In this document: positions 1 to 5,260 of the stretch, one piece after another
Numbering within the stretch: the first letter of the stretch is position 1
How the letters are laid out: each line of letters begins with the position of its first letter
Assembly: GCA_003519585.1 (NCBI GenBank)
Contig: DOWL01000061.1
Location: forward strand, 1 to 6,291
Origin: Nocardioides sp.
Lineage (GTDB): Bacteria > Actinomycetota > Actinomycetes > Propionibacteriales > Nocardioidaceae
Direction of reading: 5' to 3'
DNA length: 6,291 nucleotides
Notes under the pieces: generated by a model
Database searches by the model: none
What the model was told of the DNA's origin: nothing
What the model saw: the letters and a program-made list of their open reading frames with translations, nothing else
Translations under genes and position numbers: made by a program

Positions 1-15
1 GCCGACGTTGGTGGG

Positions 16-579
16 CTACTGAGCGCTGGCGCTGGCGCTCAGATCCTGGCAGGCGGACGAGTCCTCGAACGCCGTCTTGAGCTCGTCGGCCCCGTCGAGA
101 TTGCGCAGGTTGCCGACCGTGGTGCTGACGTCGGTGAGCATCGCCGCGACCGCGCCGGTGACGGTGGAGATCTGGGACAGCAGATCGGGGAGGCTGCCGG
201 CGGACTGGTCCGTCGCGGCCGCGATGGCGGCCTTCTGCTCGTCGAGCTGGCTGGACAGCGTCGACAGCTGGTCGGAGGCCTCGTCGCCGGCCTCGGTGCC
301 GGGCTTGCCGAGGTCACTCAGGTCGCTGACCAGCGTGTCGGTCGCGGCGACCACGCCGTCGAAGGTGCTGCTGATCGTGTCCGCGCTGAGGTTGCCCGTG
401 TCGGCGAGGGTGGCCTGGGCGTCGGTTATGGCCGCCAACCAATCGCCGGCCGCCGAGCACACCCCGCCCGCCCAGACCTCGGTCTGGGTCTGGTCGTCGG
501 CCTGGTCGTCGCCGTTGTCACCACAGGCCGAGACGAGCGCGACCGTCAGGATGACGGCGGCAAGGGCCTTGATCTTCAT
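16..579 (-). CDS. Small secreted helical lipoprotein, function unknown
   Basis: This encodes 187 residues. The N-terminus is a lipoprotein signal peptide: a short basic start (MKIK), a hydrophobic run, and a lipobox V-S-A-C that puts the lipidated cysteine at residue 19. An acidic, disordered linker (about 20-34) follows. The rest (about 40-180) is predicted to be a helical bundle rich in Ala, Ser, Thr and Asp, bracketed by Cys41 and Cys177, which could form a disulfide outside the membrane. The ATG is certain: an AGGAGG lies 6 bases upstream (586-591), and the ATG overlaps the stop of the preceding gene as ATGA, so the two are probably translationally coupled. It is the last visible gene of the minus-strand operon. 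I do not recognise a family. It probably sits on the outer face of the cytoplasmic membrane and may work with the stalked membrane protein encoded just before it. Confidence 0.85.
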   Translation of the reverse strand: MKIKALAAVILTVALVSACGDNGDDQADDQTQTEVWAGGVCSAAGDWLAAITDAQATLADTGNLSADTISSTFDGVVAATDTLVSDLSDLGKPGTEAGDEASDQLSTLSSQLDEQKAAIAAATDQSAGSLPDLLSQISTVTGAVAAMLTDVSTTVGNLRNLDGADELKTAFEDSSACQDLSASASAQ

Positions 580-1481
580 GGCTGTCCTCCTGGTTCGGGT
601 GCGAGAGCCGACTCCAGCCGCGCAATCGCGTCGTCGAGGTCCAATGCCCACATCTCCCGCGCGGCTCCCGAGGTCGCCGCCTCGACGCGCGCCCGCGCAT
701 CCCGGACCGCGTCGCGCAGGTCGCGAGCTCGACCACCGGACGGTTCGTCCGGGGCGCTCGACTCGAGCACTGTGAGCTGGTCTTCCGCTGCCGCGACCCG
801 CGGCAAGCCGACCTGCCAGCCACCCGCGACCTGCTCGACCGAGCCGGTCCCGCGCAGCTGCGGCAGGAGCTCGCGGGCGAGCCAGGCCACCTCGGCCTCT
901 GCCGCCGTGAGCTGTTCGCGCCAGGCCCGACGACGACGCGAGCGCGCTACGAGAAGCCACGTCAGGGCGCCGGCGGCCACGACGATCGCGGCGAGCAGCC
1001 ACCACACCCAGTCCGCGACGCTGTCGTCCTCGGAGTCGTCCTCGGAGTCGTCCTCGGAGTCGGCGTCTGCTTCGTCGTCGGCCGGGGTCGACTCCGTGGC
1101 CGAGGGCGACGGCGTCTCGGTCGGGACAGCCTCGGTCGACTCCGCCTCGGTGGGCTTCTGGGTGGGAGTCTCGGTCGGCTCGTCCGTCGGTTCGTCGTTT
1201 GGCTCGTCCGTCGGCTCGTCGGTGGGCTCCTGGGTGGGCTCCTGGGTAGGCTCCTCGGTCGGCTCGCTCGTGGGAGCTTCGGTCGGCTCCTCCGACGGAC
1301 TCTGGCTTCGCGTCGGGATCCGGGTCGGCGTCCGCGTGGGCACGGGCAACGACCGCGTCGGGGAGATCGACGGCAACGCCGTGGGGCGATTCCCGCCGCC
1401 GACTCCGTCCTCGCCACAGCCGGCCCCGAGGCCCACCAGGGCAGCGCAGAGCAGCCCCGCGCCAACGACGCGTGCCGCCAT
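576..1481 (-). CDS. Membrane protein with lipobox, EPT-repeat stalk, one transmembrane helix and cytoplasmic helical domain
   Basis: This encodes 301 residues. Residues 1-22 are a signal sequence ending in a lipobox-like L-G-A-G-C (Cys22). Residues 30-155 are low-complexity, Pro/Thr/Glu/Asp-rich and extracytoplasmic. They include twelve tandem four-residue units of EEPT/QEPT/DEPT type (64-111) and three SEDD units (142-153). A single transmembrane helix spans about 157-179 and is followed by an arginine cluster (RSRRRR), which places the C-terminus in the cytoplasm. Residues 186-295 look like alpha-helical coiled coil. Having both a lipobox and a later transmembrane helix is unusual. The first hydrophobic segment might instead be an uncleaved anchor, making a hairpin with an outside stalk loop. 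The start is supported by GGAGGAG (1487-1493) 5 bases upstream. The gene lies 62 bases after the immunity-like gene and overlaps the lipoprotein gene. No enzyme motif is visible. A wall-spanning stalk or signal-transmitting role is inference. Confidence 0.85.
   Translation of the reverse strand: MAARVVGAGLLCAALVGLGAGCGEDGVGGGNRPTALPSISPTRSLPVPTRTPTRIPTRSQSPSEEPTEAPTSEPTEEPTQEPTQEPTDEPTDEPNDEPTDEPTETPTQKPTEAESTEAVPTETPSPSATESTPADDEADADSEDDSEDDSEDDSVADWVWWLLAAIVVAAGALTWLLVARSRRRRAWREQLTAAEAEVAWLARELLPQLRGTGSVEQVAGGWQVGLPRVAAAEDQLTVLESSAPDEPSGGRARDLRDAVRDARARVEAATSGAAREMWALDLDDAIARLESALAPEPGGQP
1023..1058 (-). repeat. Three perfect 12-base tandem repeats (SEDD units)
   Basis: The unit gtcgtcctcgga occurs three times without a mismatch on the plus strand. 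It encodes SEDD three times (residues 142-153) just outside the transmembrane helix of the stalked protein. Perfect identity suggests recent slippage expansion, in contrast to the diverged EPT units nearby. Confidence 0.85.
1149..1292 (-). repeat. Twelve tandem 12-base units encoding an (E/D/Q)EPT stalk
   Basis: This stretch encodes residues 64-111 of the stalked membrane protein as twelve consecutive four-residue units: EEPT, EAPT, SEPT, EEPT, QEPT, QEPT, DEPT, DEPN, DEPT, DEPT, ETPT and QKPT. At DNA level the units are degenerate but stay exactly in 12-base register. Such Pro/Thr/acidic repeats usually form extended, flexible cell-wall-spanning linkers. Copy number could vary between strains. 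Confidence 0.85.
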
Positions 1482-1543
1482 CCGCGCTCCTCCGGTCGGT
1501 TACGCCGACGATGCTGGTCGGTGCGCCAGGTGCGGCAATCACC

Positions 1544-1870
1544 TCATCCGGGTGAGATCGGTGAGTCGGGGACCAGGGCCAGGAACGGGCTGTCGATCTC
1601 GCCACGGGTGTTGATGTCGAAATCGAGCGGCGTGCCTGGCTCGGCAGGACGACCAGTGGTTCCTGCTGCCGGCCAGTCGAACCACTCCAGGTGCAGCTTG
1701 TGGCGGCTCGTGAAATCGTCGTAGGCCTCTTGGCACAGGACGGCGATCTCGTCTTCGGTCAAACCGCGCTGTAGTCCACGCGAGAACCAGGAGAACTCGT
1801 AGAGCGACACCCTGTCCCAGGCGTAGAGCGCGGCCTCAAGTTCCTCGAGGAGGGCTTCGAGCGGAGTCAC
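1544..1870 (-). CDS. Small acidic protein, likely immunity protein of the adjacent toxin
   Basis: This encodes 108 residues with no signal peptide or membrane segment, so it is probably cytoplasmic. It is strongly acidic (20 Asp/Glu against 7 Arg/Lys) and rich in Trp and aromatics (W18, W28, W63, W66). Residues 2-17 and 38-54 look helical, and the C-terminal third is Pro/Gly-rich. The start is a GTG that overlaps the toxin stop as GTGA, preceded by GGAAGGGA (1881-1888) 10 bases upstream. The position is the main evidence: a small acidic protein encoded immediately after, and coupled to, a polymorphic toxin is the standard arrangement for a cognate immunity protein. Compare ift after cpnT in M. 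tuberculosis. I recognise no specific immunity family, and the role is inferred from context. It would be expected to bind the toxin tip encoded just upstream and block its activity in the producing cell. Confidence 0.75.
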   Translation of the reverse strand: MTPLEALLEELEAALYAWDRVSLYEFSWFSRGLQRGLTEDEIAVLCQEAYDDFTSRHKLHLEWFDWPAAGTTGRPAEPGTPLDFDINTRGEIDSPFLALVPDSPISPG

Positions 1871-3153
1871 AGTGTCGGATTCCCTTCCAGTGGAACCTTG
1901 ATGGGCACGCCGTTCTGGGAGATCTCAGCGTAGGGACCCCACGTCAGAGGATCTGGGCGACTGCCAGGCGGATAGCCCTCCATGACTCGGATCTGGCGAC
2001 CCCCGTTGGCGACGTCGTCGTACACCAGGCCGACACCTCGTTTGGACGGAGCGACCGGCCAGCCGCGGCAGATGTCGCGGATCTGTTCAGGACTTAGTCC
2101 ACGAAGATCCTGCGGATTGAGAAGACGGTGACTCTTCACGATTTCACGCAGCCGAGCCACCCGCGCCAGCCTCTCGGCGTCGTACGTCGAGGCCAAGGTG
2201 ACCCGCACGCCTCGGAACGCGGCCAACGAGGCCCGCACCTCGCGCAACGCCGCGGCGGCGGCCCGCATCGGCACCGCGCAGGCCGATGCCATGGCGCGCA
2301 GCGTCTGCAGGATCCGCAGCAACCGCGGGGCCGCGGCGGCGATCCGGGCCGCATTGAGCGCGGTGGCACCGGCGAGGCCGCCGCCGGCGGTGAACGCCCC
2401 GAGCACGATGCCGAGGCCTTCGATGATCACCGCATCGCGGAGCAGGTCGTGGACCAGGTCGAGGATCTCCTCGCGCTGCGCTTCGACCTGGTCGGCGTAG
2501 GTCTCGCACGCACTGGCGATGACCGCGCACTGGTCGGCGACGCCGCGGCAGCGGGCCGCCAGCGACTCGGCGACCGACGTGGCGATCGGGAGCTCGGCGG
2601 AGCGGAGCGAGGTCCAGGACCGGATCGCGGTGGAGCAGTACGCCGCGTGGTCGGCCACCTGGTGGGAGGCCGCGCGCCAGGCCCCCGCGGCCTCGCGCAG
2701 CCTCGCGGTGTCGGCGTCGGGCCACACGAAGCTCTCGACCTGGTCGAGGATCCACGCGGCCCAGCCGGGGATCCCGCCGAGGTCGCCGCCGAGCGAGGAC
2801 GGCAACGTGCAGGGCAGCACCGCGACGTACCCCGCCCCGCAGGGCGCGCCGGTGAAGACGGTCCGTCCGGAGATGACGGATCTGTTCTCCGCTTGACCGT
2901 GGTTGTCGAGCGAGGCGCTGGTGAGCCGGCCGCACGTCGAGAACGCGTCCACGAGGTCACCGACCGCCGCCAGCGCCATAGCGGCCGCTTCGTCATAGGC
3001 CGCGGCGAACTCCGAGGCCACCGACGCGTCGCCGGCCATCGCGCCGCAGCGCATCAGGCGTCCGGAGAGGTGGTCGAAGGCCAGCGCCATGCCGCGGTTG
3101 CCGCGTTCGAAGGCGAGGGCCGCCTCGGCGTACGGCGCGGCGTCGACGAGCAT
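1867..3153 (-). CDS. ESX (type VII)-secreted polymorphic toxin with CpnT-like N-terminal regions
   Basis: This encodes 428 residues. Residues 1-90 form an Ala-rich helical hairpin of the ESX type (FAAAYDEAA at 49-57, then CGRLTSASLDNHG). A Gly/Pro-rich linker (100-130) follows. Residues 131-240 form a second helical region with the WPDADTARLREAAGAW signature (144-159), as I recall from CpnT-like and other actinobacterial type VII toxins. Residues 241-290 are a hydrophobic Gly/Ala-rich helical stretch. Residues 300-340 are a basic helical linker. The tip, about 342-428, begins with NPQDLRGLSPEQIRDIC and holds conserved-looking IRVMEGYPPG, WGPYAEIS and GNPTL blocks near the very end. That layout is typical of a short toxin domain, possibly a nuclease, but catalytic residues are not identified. 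No TNT NADase domain is present. The ATG overlaps the previous stop as TGATG. The much longer frame running upstream to 3723 is antisense to no gene but would overlap both WXG100 genes, so I reject it. Confidence 0.85.
   Translation of the reverse strand: MLVDAAPYAEAALAFERGNRGMALAFDHLSGRLMRCGAMAGDASVASEFAAAYDEAAAMALAAVGDLVDAFSTCGRLTSASLDNHGQAENRSVISGRTVFTGAPCGAGYVAVLPCTLPSSLGGDLGGIPGWAAWILDQVESFVWPDADTARLREAAGAWRAASHQVADHAAYCSTAIRSWTSLRSAELPIATSVAESLAARCRGVADQCAVIASACETYADQVEAQREEILDLVHDLLRDAVIIEGLGIVLGAFTAGGGLAGATALNAARIAAAAPRLLRILQTLRAMASACAVPMRAAAAALREVRASLAAFRGVRVTLASTYDAERLARVARLREIVKSHRLLNPQDLRGLSPEQIRDICRGWPVAPSKRGVGLVYDDVANGGRQIRVMEGYPPGSRPDPLTWGPYAEISQNGVPIKVPLEGNPTL
1881..1888 (-). 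promoter_or_regulatory. Ribosome binding site fixing the GTG start of the immunity-like gene
   Basis: The minus-strand sequence GGAAGGGA ends 10 bases before the GTG at 1868-1870. No ATG alternative lies nearby. The site sits inside the last codons of the toxin gene, consistent with coupled translation of toxin and immunity protein. Confidence 0.6.
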
Positions 3154-3452
3154 CACCGGAGCGCGCTCCACATCCTGGTGTTGGCGGCGGCGGCCGCGCG
3201 GTAGTTGTCGGTGGCGGTGCGCACCGCGCGGCGCATCGCGACCAGCGCCTCGTGCATGTCGGCGTACGACGTCATCCAGGCCCGGTGCGCCTCGAGGTGG
3301 GCCGCCGCACCTGCGCCGTACCACTGCGTGTGCAGCCGCGAGATGCGGACCGCGAGCTCGTCCAGGACCTCGGACAGCGAGACCTCGACGGCGCGCAGCG
3401 AGGCGACCACGTCGGCGGCGCGGTCGAGGTCGACGGAGTAGGTGAAGCTCAC
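3153..3452 (-). CDS. WXG100-like ESX secretion protein (EsxE-like position)
   Basis: This encodes 99 residues, the usual WXG100 size. It has two predicted amphipathic helices separated by a W-Y-G turn at residues 44-46 and no signal peptide. Proteins of this fold pair as helical-hairpin heterodimers and are exported by type VII (ESX) machines. The probable partner is the WXG100-like protein encoded just before it, and the probable client is the toxin just after it. The start is GTG at 3450-3452, overlapping the previous stop as GTGA, with GGGAG (3459-3463) 6 bases upstream. The stop overlaps the toxin ATG. No canonical C-terminal YxxxD/E secretion motif is seen: none of its tyrosines has D or E four residues on. 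A 12-base palindrome lies in its last codons. Naming it EsxE-like rests on gene order, not on close sequence similarity. Confidence 0.85.
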   Translation of the reverse strand: MSFTYSVDLDRAADVVASLRAVEVSLSEVLDELAVRISRLHTQWYGAGAAAHLEAHRAWMTSYADMHEALVAMRRAVRTATDNYRAAAAANTRMWSALR

Positions 3453-3754
3453 GACAGTCTCCCGGCCAGGTGGGCGAGCTCGGCCGCGGCGCCGTCGTCG
3501 CAGGAGGTGAGCAGCGACCGGAACTGCTCCAGGTCGTCCGCCAGCCTGGCGAGCGTGGAGGTGACCGACGCCGAGGCGGCCTGCCAGTCGCTCCACCCTT
3601 CCGCGAAGGCTTCGGCCGCCGCGCCGTGCCACGACCGCAGCAGGTCGGAGACCTGGCCGGAGGCGCGGGCGCGCGCTTCGGACAGTTGGCTGGCCGCGTG
3701 GCGCACCTCGGCCACCGACGCAACGAACTCCGGGTGCGAGAACTCGATCGACAT
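3449..3754 (-). CDS. WXG100-like ESX secretion protein (EsxF-like position)
   Basis: This encodes 101 residues of helix-turn-helix type with the signature W-H-G at 42-44, inside RSWHGAAAEAF. Length, motif position and Ala-rich amphipathic helices fit the WXG100 family of small ESX substrates. It contains no tyrosine, so it cannot carry the YxxxD/E export motif. It is the first gene of the minus-strand operon and would be expected to pair with the next product, as EsxF pairs with EsxE in front of CpnT. The chosen start is the ATG at 3752-3754, giving MSIEF. A GTG three codons upstream (3761-3763) is also possible and has a G-rich stretch 4 bases before it. Neither has a strong ribosome binding site. 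The frame stays open further upstream to 3949, but that extension overlaps the divergent gene and has no family resemblance. Confidence 0.85.
   Translation of the reverse strand: MSIEFSHPEFVASVAEVRHAASQLSEARARASGQVSDLLRSWHGAAAEAFAEGWSDWQAASASVTSTLARLADDLEQFRSLLTSCDDGAAAELAHLAGRLS
3459..3463 (-). promoter_or_regulatory. Ribosome binding site fixing the GTG start of the second WXG100-like gene
   Basis: Minus-strand GGGAG ends 6 bases before the GTG at 3450-3452. It decides against the longer upstream frame, which would run through the first WXG100-like gene. Confidence 0.6.
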
Positions 3755-3782
3755 GCGGCTCACGTTGCCCCGCCGTACGGGT

Positions 3783-3821
3783 CGAAAAGCCTCACTCACG
3801 CAATCTGTGGAGAACTTTTCG
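3783..3821. promoter_or_regulatory. Inverted repeat in the divergent promoter region, candidate operator
   Basis: CGAAAAG at 3783-3789 and its exact reverse complement CTTTTCG at 3815-3821 lie 32 bases apart centre to centre, about three helical turns. The arms extend weakly outward (GG/CC after one mismatch). They are the most AT-rich words in the 131-base gap between the toxin operon and the divergent plus-strand gene. That placement suits a dimeric regulator or a shared promoter, but I could not identify convincing -35/-10 boxes on either strand. Confidence 0.35.
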
Positions 3822-3885
3822 CCCAACGGTCGGGCCTGTGGAGGAGCGGTGGCGCGCTCGGCGTGCCGAGGGCAGGGTCGCCCGC

Positions 3886-5121
3886 ATGCCCACCTCACGA
3901 GGACGCCGATCCAAAGCAAGAGCCCGATCCCGCGCCAGAGCCAACTCACAGACCACCCGACAGCGGCAGCGTCGGCTACACGAGCAGCTCGCGGCCAGCC
4001 GGCGCGAGTGGGAGGAGTGCGGTCCGATCGCCCGCGTCATGCTCGAGGCCGACGCCGCCGAAGCGCGCGGCGACGCTCAAGAAGCGCTCGATGTCATCAC
4101 CCGTCATGAGTCCGGCCACGATGGCCGGCCGTTCTGGCGCCCGTGGCGCGTCGAGGCGCTGGTCCAGCTGGCGACACCAAACCTGACCCTCCCGCGCTGG
4201 GTCACCTCGCGGTGGGTCCTCAACCAGGCCTTGCAGTCGCTCGACCGCATGAGCCGGCCCACGGTCGCCCGCGCCCACGAGCTCGCGGTCGAGCTCCGCG
4301 GCGGGGTCGACGCGCTACCGGGCGTCGACGAGATCGACGCGATGTGTCGCGTCATGGACCGCGACTGGGCCTATCGCCAACTCTTCCTCTACGACTTCGG
4401 TGGTCTGCAGGCCTTCATGCGCAACGGCGCCAGCCCCGACCTGCTCCTGGGCGCGGACTCGCTCGACCAGTGGGCCCGTACGCCGATGGGCGGCTTCCGC
4501 CTCGTCGACGTGCAGCCGCAGCACATCACCTGGCACGACCTCGGCGCCAACGAGAGTGTCGTGACCGACAACATCGGCAGCGCGACCCTGGTCGAGATCG
4601 GCCGCTACGCCATCGGTCGGCTGGTGCCGGTCGAGCACGGCCGGATGTTCGAGACCCCGCCCCTACCGGTGCCGGCCGAGGTGGCCATAGCGGTCGCGGC
4701 CGACCCGGCGGGCTGGCTCACGCCACTGCGCGATGCGCTGAGGACGGTCGAGGACACCTCGCAGGTCATGCAGATCGGCCACGAGGACTGCCTGGTCACC
4801 GACGTCCCGCGGGGCGCCTGGCAGGCGAGCGTCGCCGATCACCTCCCGGCGCGGCTGGATCTCGAGAAGCTGGCCGACCAGATCGCGCGAGCCGTCCTCG
4901 ACGCTGCCAGCAGTGCGTTCGATCATCCTCGCCACACCGACGCCCAAGACCTCTGGCCGTGCCTGGCGGCGGCGTTGCTCTCGCCCGCCGTACCCCTCGG
5001 GCTTGCCCGGGTGGCTCGATCGGACGACGCGCAACTGCTGCAGCGGTTGGCCGAACGGCTCACCGCTGGCGCCGCCGACCTGTGTCTGGCCCTCGCCCGC
5101 GAGCTGCGCGAAGCGGCCTGA
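3886..5121 (+). CDS. Protein of unknown function with highly basic N-terminus
   Basis: This encodes 411 residues. Residues 1-40 are dense in Arg/Lys (SRGRRSKARARSRAR), probably disordered and possibly nucleic-acid binding. Residues 45-140 look helical and could be TPR-like (MLEADAAEARGDAQEALDVI). Residues 155-260 hold FLYDFGGLQAF, a probable beta-rich part (ITWHDLG to VVTDNIGSATLVEIGRYAIGRLVP), then PLPVPAEVA. The C-terminal 80 residues are helical. The middle stretch loosely recalls the domain accompanying SEC-C motifs, but no SEC-C cysteines are present, so that is weak. There is no signal peptide or membrane helix, so it is probably cytoplasmic. I chose the ATG at 3886 because GGCAGGG lies 8 bases upstream. 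A GTG at 3838 would add 16 residues but lacks a binding site. It is transcribed away from the toxin operon and followed at once by a hairpin, suggesting a one-gene unit. Confidence 0.75.
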   Translation: MPTSRGRRSKARARSRARANSQTTRQRQRRLHEQLAASRREWEECGPIARVMLEADAAEARGDAQEALDVITRHESGHDGRPFWRPWRVEALVQLATPNLTLPRWVTSRWVLNQALQSLDRMSRPTVARAHELAVELRGGVDALPGVDEIDAMCRVMDRDWAYRQLFLYDFGGLQAFMRNGASPDLLLGADSLDQWARTPMGGFRLVDVQPQHITWHDLGANESVVTDNIGSATLVEIGRYAIGRLVPVEHGRMFETPPLPVPAEVAIAVAADPAGWLTPLRDALRTVEDTSQVMQIGHEDCLVTDVPRGAWQASVADHLPARLDLEKLADQIARAVLDAASSAFDHPRHTDAQDLWPCLAAALLSPAVPLGLARVARSDDAQLLQRLAERLTAGAADLCLALARELREAA

Positions 5122-5122
5122 C

Positions 5123-5155
5123 CTACGCCGGCGCGGTGTCGGCGAGCTGGCGTAG
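5123..5155 (+). terminator. Terminator-like hairpin after the unknown-function gene
   Basis: CTACGCC (5123-5129) pairs with GGCGTAG (5149-5155). The stem continues inward through a G-U pair, two G-C pairs, one G-A mismatch and two more G-C pairs, closing a 7-base loop (5136-5142). That is 12 of 13 positions paired, starting one base after the TGA. There is no T-run downstream, which is common for intrinsic terminators in high-GC actinobacteria. It probably separates this transcript from the nuclease gene. Confidence 0.6.
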
Positions 5156-5244
5156 TCAACCCCAGTGAGGTCCAGACCGGACGACCCTGGGCTGTTTCCG
5201 GAGGCCCTTCTCGCGGTACACCTCTCCTGTAGTCGGAACTAGCT

Positions 5245-5251
5245 AGGGGGG
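5245..5251 (+). promoter_or_regulatory. Strong ribosome binding site that fixes a TTG start
   Basis: AGGGGGG ends 9 bases before the TTG at 5261. It is the reason for choosing this rare start. The ATG at 5272 is in another frame. An 8-base palindrome, CTAGCTAG (5239-5246), overlaps its left edge. Confidence 0.65.
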
Positions 5252-5260
5252 CGAACCGAC

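Noticed and set aside
1495..1509. Small hairpin GTCGG-TTACG-CCGAC between the immunity-like and stalk genes
   Set aside because: The stem is only 5 pairs with no T-run, too weak to call a terminator, so read-through is assumed.
580..1605. Minus-strand frame running upstream of the lipoprotein start (529 residues if counted whole)
   Set aside because: It is Arg-rich out-of-frame translation of the EPT-stalk gene. The lipoprotein ATG has AGGAGG and a clean signal peptide, so translation begins there.
772..1614. Plus-strand frame of 280 residues with Ser/Val/Gly repeats
   Set aside because: It is the antisense shadow of the EPT repeats, and both the lipobox and the transmembrane segment are on the other strand.
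1867..2130. TNT-type NADase domain at the toxin C-terminus
   Set aside because: TNT is about twice this length, and I see none of its expected pattern. Only the N-terminal regions and gene order resemble CpnT.
2128..3204. Plus-strand frame of 358 residues opposite the toxin
   Set aside because: Its composition is typical of high-GC antisense shadows (Arg, Gly, Ala, Asp without motifs), and it has no convincing ribosome binding site.
3154..3723. 190-residue upstream extension of the toxin frame
   Set aside because: It is Arg/Pro-rich, overlaps both WXG100-like genes completely in another frame, and the ATG at 3151-3153 sits exactly at the upstream stop.
3806..3814. TGTGGAGAA, one base away from a DnaA box (TGTGGATAA)
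   Set aside because: It is a single imperfect site with no cluster, no AT-rich unwinding element and no replication genes nearby.
4143..5168. Plus-strand frame of 341 residues overlapping the unknown-function gene
   Set aside because: It is an Arg/Pro/Gly-rich out-of-frame shadow of the gene at 3886-5121. That gene has ordinary protein composition and a hairpin right after its stop.
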